DNA of 20,804 nt from CAVHXA01 sp963639765. GTDB taxonomy: Bacteria > Bacillota > Clostridia > Oscillospirales > Oscillospiraceae. The DNA lies in contig CAVHXA010000029.1 in NCBI GenBank assembly GCA_963639765.1, forward strand, positions 1-20,804, in the 5' to 3' direction. The notes beneath the pieces were generated by a model that saw only the letters and a program-made list of their open reading frames with translations, was not told the origin of the DNA and made no database searches. A program made the translations under genes and the position numbers. Positions 14,703 to 20,804 of the stretch are shown in pieces (the stretch's first letter is position 1; each line of letters starts with the position of its first letter).

Positions 14703-17700
14703 CTATTCTGTATAGGCAAGTTCAGTTGCATCTCCGCTTGAGGGGATGCTGAAGCTTGCCATCGCTTGCCAGTAATCGGTGTCCAACACGGTTTTCACCG
14801 TTGCGCCTGTTTGCGTGGTGTTGTTATACACCACCTTATAGGCGTAAAGGAAATCATTTGTGCTGTCTCTGTCATCATCGCACAGATAAACATCCAGACG
14901 GATGTCTTCGCCCGACTTGTTGTTAACGGTTATTGTGTATATGCCGTTTCTGTAATCCTGATAGTTCGGATCTGTATCCGACGGCTTTTCGAAAGAAACA
15001 TTCACCGAAAAGCTGTCGGCATTTGTTCCCTGCGGTGCGGTTGTCGAAAACAGCAGGACTGAATAATTGTTTTCTCCGAGTTTGTCCGGTGTTGTGCGAT
15101 ATTCCGCCCGGAAAGCGTTTGTGACGTCATTGCCCTCCGAACTGATGATTTTGCTTATCGTGTCTCCGCCGTTTGTGGCAATATCCAGATAGATCAGGTA
15201 TGCGCCGGTTTTGCCGCTTACGGAGCCGAGGCAGTATTCGCCCTTATTGCAGGGGATTTCAAAGAAATATATTTTGTTATCTTCGCTTATTCCCGGATTT
15301 GTGATCCATTCGGTCTTAAAGACAGATTCGTATCCCGACGCAAGGGAAGTGGCCCCCGTGTAGTTGCCGTCTGCGTTGGAATAGGTGCCGTCGGAAAATC
15401 TGTAAATATACGGTTTTAAATTATGGTAGGTGGAATCCTCGTATATTTCCGCGATTTCCCTGATGGCCGTTATCTTGTTGTTTTTGTCTCTGAAAACCTG
15501 ATGAAGCGAGAAGAAGGTATCGTTACTTGTGAAATATGAGCCCGCAAAGAAGCTGATGGCGCCTCTCTCCACAACATTGAAATCAATGCTGTCCATAGGC
15601 AACTCATAGTTGTTATATTCCTTGCCCAAAATCACGGCTTTTTCGGCGGTGACAAGATAGTCCTTTGAAATTTCGGCGTCCATAAAATGCAGACCGTAAA
15701 CCGATGAAGAGCCGTTCAGCGTTTCAAGCAGCTGTGCCGACGCTTCCTGAAAAACCGAGGAGTTTGCGGTATAGCTGTGGTCGCCGGAATCGTCAACCGT
15801 ATAGATCGTTGAAAATTGATTATTCAGCGAACTGTAAGAACTGTTAATGGAGCTTATCGGGAAATAGGAAATTCGAATATCTCCGGCGGCTTTTTGACCG
15901 GAATCCGCAGTTGTCGAATCCTGAATTCTCGCACCGCTGATAATATAACCGGTATTTTTTTGAGAAACCTTGAAAGGATCACTTGCATCATACCAGCCGT
16001 TTTCTTCGCTGCCCGCAATTCTCAGCGGGAAATAGGTCGCATAGCCGCCGGGAATGTTTGTTTGCGTTTCCTTGGCGATCTTTTTCTGCGTGGTTTCCTC
16101 AAAAGTAAGGGAATAATCTGCAGTGACCGGATCCGATATCGTTATATTCGCGGCGGGAACGGTAATATCAACCACGGTTATTTCGGGCGTCTGATCGGTA
16201 TGATAGTCCAGAGTGACTGCGGAGGGAGTATCTTGAATCGCTGTGTAGGTGAGTGCAACAGCATTATTACTCCGATTAGTAGTAGTCCACTGACCGGAAC
16301 TAAACCAACCTGTGCTGTATGTGAGATAGCGATTATTACAGAGTAGGCGGTTGCTTTGAACAGACCAATTTGCGGAAGAATTGCTTATGCTCAGTGATGA
16401 CCACCTTGTAGCCGTCAGATATTTCGTTGTTCCGTCCGCCGTGACGGTTGAAATTGTACCCGAAGGCGGCGTTGTTGAAGTGTTGGAGAACTTCCATCTT
16501 GTCGCAGTATCCGCATCGGTACCGTTTTCATAACTGTTGCCGCTTGAATTGATGTTCAGGTAGTTGCCGTTATAGGAAATCGTATATTTCAAAGAATTGT
16601 CGAGAATTTTCCACTTGCTTTCGCCGGTGTCATATACAAGGTAGTAATCCGTAGTGCCTGCCCGGAGATATCCGCTGCCCGTTACCGACCAGCTTGTGGC
16701 GGTATTGGCAAATGTTCCCGAATTACTTACACCCAGATAATACTTTGTGCCGTTCGCATAGTAATAAACCGTTCCCGAATGGTTTTCGTTATCCGAGAAA
16801 TAAAATCGTGTGGCGTCGGCTTCTGCGGTTGTATCGGTAAATGTGTTCTCGCCGGTCGCTTTCAAATAGTGTGTGCCGCTGCGGATCAGCGTATACTCAA
16901 GCTGCACCGCTTCCCATTCGTTGTTATACCGGATATAGTAGGTTTTGCCGCTGTTGATGCAGTAATAGGAATTGCCGCTTTTTTCCCAGCTGAAAGGAAC
17001 CTGGCTTACGGTAAGACCGTTGGATGCATCGAAAGAAAGATAGTAAGGCGTGTTATTGCCGAGATAAGTGTAAAACTGCGTTCCGCTTCCGTCGGTAACA
17101 GTCTGCCAGACGACAGAGGCGGTGGTGCCGTTGTCGGTATTGACGATCTGCGTTGTATTGCAGGAAAGATAATTACCGGCACCGTCGGTTATCAGTTTTC
17201 CGGGCGCAACCGCCTTGAAACCGTTGTCGTAGATGAATTTGTAGGTAATGCTTGTGCTTCCGCTGCCCAGCGTTTTTGTCAGATAGCCGTCCTGCATTGT
17301 CCATGTATCGCTGGTTTCGGACAGCTTCAGCGTGCCGTCAAATACAAGGTAATAAAACTTGCCGTTTATCTCCGTGCGTACGGTATATTCACTGCCGTTA
17401 ATGTCAACCTGCCATTTAACCGATTCGGATGCCAAGCTTGCGGTTGTTATGGCGGCGTTGTTCGTTGCGGAAAGATAGTGCCCCGCATTGTCCGAAATAT
17501 ACGAATAGGAAACAAGCGATGACAATGTCCATTTGCCCAAATAGTCGAGATAATAATTTGTGCCGTCTATTACCGTGTATAAGGTGCTGTTCTGCGTGTC
17601 GCGCTGCCATACAGTTTCGGCGGTCTGCGTTACTGTAATGTCGGTTATTTCGCTGCGGTTCAGATAATAGATTTCATTGTCTGCATAGGTGAAAAGATGC

Positions 17701-19055
17701 CCGCTTTCGTCAAACGACCATTTGGAGGCGGCATTCCTGTCTTCGGTTGCCGTGACATTGCCGGCTGCGGCGGCAAGGTACCGGGAACCGTCGCTGATAT
17801 AAAAGGCGGTCAGGTCCTCGGCGGTTATCGTGTATGTGTTCGTTGTTTTTTTGTTCAGCGAGGTTTCGCCGTAAAGACACATGAACTGATAATTTCTCAT
17901 GTCATCGCGCTGCCAGAAGTAATAACTGCCCGAATAAGGGGTGGAATAGTATTTGTATTTGTAACTTGTGTTATTGTAAGTGATGTTCTTCGGCGAGCTT
18001 TCGGTGACGGTTCTCGTGCCGTCGTTTTCGTTTATGACAATGTTTTCAACGCTATAATAGGTTGAGGGTGTGGTTCCGCTTGAGAAAACCTGTTGCAGCC
18101 GTTCCTGCATCTGCTTCATATCCACACTGCCGCCAAAGCCGGCCTCATCGCCTTTTGTGCGCTGTGTGGCGATTTCGGCACCCAGAGTTGTCACGCTGAC
18201 ACCGTTTTCATCCTCCACATGGCCGAAAAATCCGAAGCCGGTTGTTGCTTCGTTGCCTCCGATAATGGTGCAGTTGTTTACGTAGACATCGTTCACCTGC
18301 GCTCCGGTGATAATATGCCCGGCGATATATCCCACATAGGCCTTGTTGTCGGTATGCGTGTTATGTGTTTTTGAAGTCGTGGAGGTTGAATGCTCACCGG
18401 TTATATCAACATTTGTAAGGTCGATGGTCATGTCTTCGACATAGATGTTTTTTATTGTTGCCGGTTGGTCTGTTTCGGATGAACCGTTGCTTACGTATCC
18501 GAAAAGTCCTATATCGGGGGTTTTGCATTCGGTTCCGTTCAGAGTGGCGGAACCGACTATTTTTAAGTTTTTAAGGGTAATGTTATTGCCGTCAAGCGTT
18601 GCCTGAAAGGGCTTTTCGGCCGAGCCGATGGGGAACAGTCCGTCGCCGTAGCTCGCAAGATTAAGCGTTTTCGATGCGGTTTTGCCATCGGTTTCGCCGA
18701 GGTCGTCGTATTCAAAAACCGAAAACTCGTCCAGTTCATCAACGCCGTCAAGATCAAGATCCTTGGTGCCGATGCGGAAATGGGCGGATGCCGTAATAAA
18801 ATCAGAGCCTTCCTTAAAAGAAGGATTGGCCTGATAAAGCATGACAAGGTTATAAAAATGCACGGGGCGGGTTATTTCATAAGGGTGCTCCGCCGTACCG
18901 TCGCCCTGGTGAAAATAGTTGGTCACTAACGAACCGCCGCTTTTGTTAATATCGGCGGAATGAAGTCTCGCAAACCAGGCAAGCGAAACGGTGACGCTTG
19001 CCAAGAGAAAGAATGCCGCCAAAGACAGAGCCACAATGCTTCTCTTTTTCTTCAC
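14703..19055 (-). CDS. Large secreted repeat-containing surface protein
   Basis: A 1450-residue exported protein. The N-terminus (KKKRSIVALSLAAFFLL) is a signal peptide ending near SLAWFARL, echoing the SLGWFA of the gene before it. Residues ~40-290 look like a beta-solenoid with GLUG-like turns (FQATLDGNNITLKNLKI, IGLFGYVSNG, GYIAGHIITGAQVNDVYV). Residues ~415-945 contain about five repeats of roughly 100 residues, each with a [G/S]xYLxA-like strand, a conserved Trp and a YYL element, resembling beta-trefoil/fascin-like blades. The last ~490 residues are unassigned. There is no LPXTG motif, C-terminal membrane helix or S-layer domain, so it is either secreted or held by a partner. The first in-frame GTG (19064) overlaps the preceding stop with no spacing from AAGGAG; the GTG at 19055 lies 8 nt after AAGGAG and is the better start. 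Adhesion or matrix function is inferred from the c-di-GMP switch and architecture. Confidence 0.85.
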   Translation of the reverse strand: MKKKRSIVALSLAAFFLLASVTVSLAWFARLHSADINKSGGSLVTNYFHQGDGTAEHPYEITRPVHFYNLVMLYQANPSFKEGSDFITASAHFRIGTKDLDLDGVDELDEFSVFEYDDLGETDGKTASKTLNLASYGDGLFPIGSAEKPFQATLDGNNITLKNLKIVGSATLNGTECKTPDIGLFGYVSNGSSETDQPATIKNIYVEDMTIDLTNVDITGEHSTSTTSKTHNTHTDNKAYVGYIAGHIITGAQVNDVYVNNCTIIGGNEATTGFGFFGHVEDENGVSVTTLGAEIATQRTKGDEAGFGGSVDMKQMQERLQQVFSSGTTPSTYYSVENIVINENDGTRTVTESSPKNITYNNTSYKYKYYSTPYSGSYYFWQRDDMRNYQFMCLYGETSLNKKTTNTYTITAEDLTAFYISDGSRYLAAAAGNVTATEDRNAASKWSFDESGHLFTYADNEIYYLNRSEITDITVTQTAETVWQRDTQNSTLYTVIDGTNYYLDYLGKWTLSSLVSYSYISDNAGHYLSATNNAAITTASLASESVKWQVDINGSEYTVRTEINGKFYYLVFDGTLKLSETSDTWTMQDGYLTKTLGSGSTSITYKFIYDNGFKAVAPGKLITDGAGNYLSCNTTQIVNTDNGTTASVVWQTVTDGSGTQFYTYLGNNTPYYLSFDASNGLTVSQVPFSWEKSGNSYYCINSGKTYYIRYNNEWEAVQLEYTLIRSGTHYLKATGENTFTDTTAEADATRFYFSDNENHSGTVYYYANGTKYYLGVSNSGTFANTATSWSVTGSGYLRAGTTDYYLVYDTGESKWKILDNSLKYTISYNGNYLNINSSGNSYENGTDADTATRWKFSNTSTTPPSGTISTVTADGTTKYLTATRWSSLSISNSSANWSVQSNRLLCNNRYLTYSTGWFSSGQWTTTNRSNNAVALTYTAIQDTPSAVTLDYHTDQTPEITVVDITVPAANITISDPVTADYSLTFEETTQKKIAKETQTNIPGGYATYFPLRIAGSEENGWYDASDPFKVSQKNTGYIISGARIQDSTTADSGQKAAGDIRISYFPISSINSSYSSLNNQFSTIYTVDDSGDHSYTANSSVFQEASAQLLETLNGSSSVYGLHFMDAEISKDYLVTAEKAVILGKEYNNYELPMDSIDFNVVERGAISFFAGSYFTSNDTFFSLHQVFRDKNNKITAIREIAEIYEDSTYHNLKPYIYRFSDGTYSNADGNYTGATSLASGYESVFKTEWITNPGISEDNKIYFFEIPCNKGEYCLGSVSGKTGAYLIYLDIATNGGDTISKIISSEGNDVTNAFRAEYRTTPDKLGENNYSVLLFSTTAPQGTNADSFSVNVSFEKPSDTDPNYQDYRNGIYTITVNNKSGEDIRLDVYLCDDDRDSTNDFLYAYKVVYNNTTQTGATVKTVLDTDYWQAMASFSIPSSGDATELAYTE

Positions 19056-19060
19056 AGAAC

Positions 19061-19807
19061 TCACTCCTTAATAATTTCGATCGAGGTGATATCGCCCGGA
19101 TAAGTTTTGGTGCTGCCGTCCGCGGCTCCGCCGCTGAAGGCGATATCCTTGCTTTGAATCACATTCGGATAATAGTCCATCAGCACATATATCGAGCCGC
19201 CGTCGATCATGGAAAGACTTTCCGACAGGACCTCGGTTTGCTTTGCCGTGATCGTGTCGCCGTCCGCGGTTATAAACAGGGTGTCGGTAATGCCGTCGCC
19301 CTTCAGTGCCGTAAGTGCGCTGTTGTATATCTCCTCGTCCGAGCCGGTCAGATTAAGAACGGCCGCACGGAAATAAATCATGTCGGAAATATAGTTCAGA
19401 TCGACGGTATCGTCTGTGCAGCGAAAACTGAGCCGGAACTCGCTTCCGGCATCAAGTCCGGAAACATCGATTTTTACGATAACGGCGTTTTTATCATTGC
19501 GGCTTTTAAAAATGGAATCGTACGCATTCAGCGTGGCATCGTCGCCGCTGTAAAAACTATATGTAAAGGTGTCGGCGGAATGTTTGTATTTATATACGGT
19601 AAATCCGTCAACGTTAAATTCGGAATCATCCTGCACCATAACCGATATGTTGCCGCCGGTTACGGTTTTATTGCTTGCAAACCAACCGAGCGAGTTGTTC
19701 AGGCACGCAATAATCGCCATGAGCAGAACCGCCAAACTTAAAATGAGATAGATGAGCTGCGAATATTGCTTTCGTGTTTGCAAAAAGCCGACTATCTTTT
19801 TCGCCAC
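19061..19807 (-). CDS. TasA/camelysin-like exported protein, first gene of the surface operon
   Basis: A 248-residue protein with one hydrophobic segment (residues ~18-38, LIYLILSLAVLLMAIIACL) followed by NNSLGWFASNKTVTGGNISVMVQDD. A hydrophobic stretch ending in a W[A/F]-type motif and then a short strand-rich start is typical of TasA/CalY fibre subunits processed by SipW-type signal peptidases; the rest is predicted mainly beta. Similarity is by pattern only and distant. It starts with GTG at 19807, with AGGAG 9 nt upstream. Its TGA lies within the AAGGAG-TGA junction of the following gene, so translation of the two is coupled. A c-di-GMP-I riboswitch precedes it. No SipW or sortase gene is visible in the window. 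It may be a minor subunit or anchor for the large repeat protein; equally it could be an unrelated single-pass surface protein. Confidence 0.75.
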   Translation of the reverse strand: MAKKIVGFLQTRKQYSQLIYLILSLAVLLMAIIACLNNSLGWFASNKTVTGGNISVMVQDDSEFNVDGFTVYKYKHSADTFTYSFYSGDDATLNAYDSIFKSRNDKNAVIVKIDVSGLDAGSEFRLSFRCTDDTVDLNYISDMIYFRAAVLNLTGSDEEIYNSALTALKGDGITDTLFITADGDTITAKQTEVLSESLSMIDGGSIYVLMDYYPNVIQSKDIAFSGGAADGSTKTYPGDITSIEIIKE

Positions 19808-19845
19808 GGTTTCCGACTCCTTTCCGATAAAAAGTCCATAAATAT

Positions 19846-19878
19846 ATAAAAGCCGAACTACATAACATATAGTACGGC
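19846..19878 (-). terminator. Riboswitch-controlled terminator before the surface operon
   Basis: On the minus strand GCCGTACTA and TAGTTCGGC pair (eight of nine positions, one T-T mismatch) around a 9-nt loop and are followed by TTTTATATATTT. It sits about 40 bp before the GTG start at 19807. The 5' arm includes the last bases of the aptamer (…TTGCCG), so folding of the terminator and of the ligand-bound aptamer should exclude each other. Confidence 0.75.
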
Positions 19879-19956
19879 AACTGGCTGACTTTGATAATAC
19901 AAAAGTCCCTATAGCTTTGCGTCACCGAATTGCTCCGGCTTTGCTCAATATTTTAC
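19872..19956 (-). promoter_or_regulatory. Cyclic di-GMP-I (GEMM-I) riboswitch of the surface operon
   Basis: On the minus strand the sequence runs GCAAAGCCGGA, a GCAA tetraloop, TTCGGTGACGCAAAGC, then TATAGGGACTT...AAGTCAGCCAGTTGCC. This matches the class-I c-di-GMP aptamer: a GNRA-capped helix, the GACGCAAAGC joining segment, a tetraloop receptor-type TATAGGGAC and the CAGCCAG-TTGCC closing strand. Aligned to the Vibrio Vc2 aptamer as I recall its numbering, the ligand-contacting G20, A47 and C92 are all kept. The outer P1 helix pairs poorly by eye, the one weak point. It lies directly after a predicted promoter and merges into an intrinsic terminator. Confidence 0.88.
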
Positions 19957-19962
19957 ACTCTT

Positions 19963-19990
19963 ATTATATATGCAAACTTAAAAAAGTCAA
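19963..19990 (-). promoter_or_regulatory. Sigma-A-type promoter of the riboswitch/surface operon
   Basis: On the minus strand TTGACT (19985-19990) and TATAAT (19963-19968) are separated by 16 bp. Transcription would start near 19956, right at the 5' edge of the riboswitch. A divergent promoter of the same spacing lies about 140 bp away across a very AT-rich stretch with no gene. Confidence 0.78.
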
Positions 19991-20132
19991 CTCTTTTTTT
20001 GCAAGAAAATAACCTCCGGGCGAAAAAAACAGAAATTTCCGCGCAAAAACGCCGCGTATAATAATATATATAATAATGTAAAGGTAAAAAATCCGGCCGC
20101 ATAATTAATTTCAACAATTTCAAAAAAATATC

Positions 20133-20160
20133 TTGACAAAACGAAAAAAACGTGTAAAAT
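20133..20160 (+). promoter_or_regulatory. Sigma-A-type promoter of the riboswitch/EAL-like gene
   Basis: TTGACA at 20133-20138 and TAAAAT at 20155-20160 are separated by 16 bp. Transcription would start near 20167, at the edge of the plus-strand aptamer. It mirrors the minus-strand promoter, and both are followed by a GTGTAAA-containing start region, suggesting the whole promoter-riboswitch unit was duplicated in inverted orientation. Confidence 0.78.
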
Positions 20161-20170
20161 AATAGTGTAA

Positions 20171-20243
20171 ACATACTTGGTAAAGCCGGAGCAATCCGGT
20201 GGCACAAAGCTATAGGGTCCGTAAATGGATTGCCAGCTGCAGT
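20171..20243 (+). promoter_or_regulatory. Cyclic di-GMP-I (GEMM-I) riboswitch, divergent copy
   Basis: The sequence has a GCCGGA helix capped by a GCAA tetraloop, GGTGGCACAAAGC, TATAGGGTCC, then GGATTGCCAGCTGC. It is nearly the same as the minus-strand aptamer at 19872-19956 through the helix and the CAAAGCTATAGGG segment. Differences from the family consensus are GGCAC for GACGC, GTAAA for GCAAA, and a closing strand ending CTGCA rather than TTGCC. The positions I align with ligand-contacting G20, A47 and C92 are kept. The second helix is short (GGTCC/GGATT). Affinity may be lower than for its partner, but the fold looks intact. Confidence 0.8.
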
Positions 20244-20279
20244 TTTCAACAGTTTTCTGTTGTCTATTGCGGCTTTTTT
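20236..20279 (+). terminator. Riboswitch-controlled terminator before the EAL-like gene
   Basis: GCTGCAG (20236-20242) pairs with TTGCGGC (20267-20273), allowing two G-T pairs, with an inner perfect hairpin CAACAG/CTGTTG (20247-20262), followed by six T residues (20274-20279). The 5' arm is part of the aptamer closing strand, so ligand-bound aptamer and terminator compete for the same bases. Confidence 0.72.
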
Positions 20280-20296
20280 AAGTAGGTGGTGTTTTC

Positions 20297-20804
20297 GTGG
20301 ATGCTGAAATCAAAAGGGAAGTAACAACCGAAAACTTGAATCCGGCGGAAAACGCAGCCGAAGAAGCGCATAAAACGAATCAGATCGATTATGTCGATAT
20401 GGCGGTTCATTCGGGAGTGGCACCGATCGAAGTCCGTTATTCCCAGATCAATGATTGCTATTCGAAAAAAGTGATTGCATACCGGAGCTTCACGTATGTC
20501 AACAGCGTGATCGAGGGAGTGATCCCTCCCGAAAAATATTGCTACGCAACCGACAGCACCGAAATCGGCACGGAGCTTGCCAAACGCAATATCGTAAATG
20601 CGATCAAAATGATAAAACGGCTCGGTGAAGCCGGCAGGGATATCCGGTTCGTGACCGCCCGCTGCCCTGCGGCACTTGCGAAAAAAGCGGATCTGTATGA
20701 ATTTGTGCAGGCGATCATGAACGAGCAGGATTTTCATACGCCCGAAAAGCTTTGCCTTGAATTTCCGCAGTCACTGCTCTATGAAGATAAGGAACAGGTA
20801 CGCA
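20297..20804 (+). CDS. Degenerate EAL-domain protein (partial, runs off the window)
   Basis: The frame opens with GTG at 20297, with AGGTGG 7 nt upstream; the ATG at 20301 is in another frame. The 169 visible residues start with a charged, probably flexible ~30-residue segment and continue as an EAL-like fold: VRYSQINDCYSKKVIAYRSF...EGVIPPEKYCYATD aligns with the family's start (Q-P-I-x-D, E-A-L, G-x-I-x-P-x-x-F). LAKKADLYEFVQAIMNEQDFHTPEKLCLEFPQSLL matches the region holding the E-[LI]-T-E-S motif. The EAL triplet is replaced by Ala-Tyr-Arg (61-63) and ETES by Glu-Phe-Pro-Gln-Ser, so metal binding and c-di-GMP hydrolysis are unlikely; a binding, scaffold or effector role fits better. The remaining motifs lie beyond the window. 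The riboswitch just upstream supports a c-di-GMP role. Confidence 0.75.
   Translation, partial: MDAEIKREVTTENLNPAENAAEEAHKTNQIDYVDMAVHSGVAPIEVRYSQINDCYSKKVIAYRSFTYVNSVIEGVIPPEKYCYATDSTEIGTELAKRNIVNAIKMIKRLGEAGRDIRFVTARCPAALAKKADLYEFVQAIMNEQDFHTPEKLCLEFPQSLLYEDKEQVR

Noticed and set aside
14703..14800. Sortase anchor or C-terminal membrane helix on the large surface protein
   Set aside because: The C-terminus ends SIPSSGDATELAYTE with no LPXTG-like motif, no hydrophobic stretch and no basic tail.
16779..17522. 247-codon plus-strand frame opposite the large surface gene, and similar ones at 15816-16346 and 18998-19741
   Set aside because: They are antisense to strongly repetitive coding sequence, lack ribosome sites and recognisable domains, and the minus-strand gene has signal peptide and operon context.
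19872..20243. Reading the aptamers as the G20A variant that senses cGAMP
   Set aside because: Both copies keep G at the position I align with G20, so c-di-GMP is the expected ligand; the alignment is by eye.

Overview
The window looks like a chromosomal segment from a low- to mid-GC Firmicute, most likely an anaerobic member of the Clostridia (Oscillospiraceae/Lachnospiraceae-like). The reasons are strong AAGGAG-type ribosome binding sites, several GTG/TTG starts, near-consensus sigma-A promoters, a lipoprotein signal peptide of Gram-positive type, many PAS/Cache hybrid kinases and two class-I cyclic di-GMP riboswitches. No rRNA, tRNA, CRISPR array, phage gene or insertion sequence was seen. 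Almost every gene belongs to signal transduction or to a secreted surface system, and cyclic di-GMP is the common thread.

Layout. Positions 1-4989 (+): the tail of a receiver-domain protein, a soluble hybrid histidine kinase with five PAS-like modules, and a membrane GGDEF protein. Positions 5233-6330 (-): a second membrane GGDEF protein, convergent with the first. Positions 6522-11087 (+): a consensus promoter drives a lipoprotein that joins a solute-binding domain to a 5'-nucleotidase C-terminal-like domain, followed with almost no gap by a transmembrane Cache-type hybrid kinase. No ABC permease or ATPase is present, so the pair reads as a binding-protein/kinase sensor. A perfect bidirectional terminator separates it from the next block. 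Positions 11196-14583 (-): an operon of a free Hpt phosphotransfer protein, a third membrane GGDEF protein and a REC-HD-GYP phosphodiesterase. Its roughly 200-nt leader holds an intrinsic terminator that overlaps a 12-codon open reading frame with its own Shine-Dalgarno sequence. Positions 14643-19990 (-): a two-gene surface operon (a small TasA/camelysin-like protein and a 1450-residue repeat protein) behind a c-di-GMP-I riboswitch. Positions 20133-20804 (+): a divergent, closely similar riboswitch in front of a degenerate EAL-domain gene cut by the window end.

How it may work together (inference). Two hybrid kinases lack an Hpt domain, and the free Hpt is encoded next to a receiver-linked HD-GYP enzyme. 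This suggests a phosphorelay from kinase receiver to Hpt to REC-HD-GYP that adjusts c-di-GMP. Three membrane diguanylate cyclases, none with a recognisable RxxD inhibitory site, would supply the messenger. In both riboswitches the terminator's 5' arm re-uses bases of the aptamer core, which predicts that c-di-GMP turns ON the surface fibre-like operon and the degenerate EAL gene. The most novel elements are the divergent riboswitch pair with its surface locus, the binding-protein/5'-nucleotidase fusion, and the leader-peptide attenuator before the Hpt operon.
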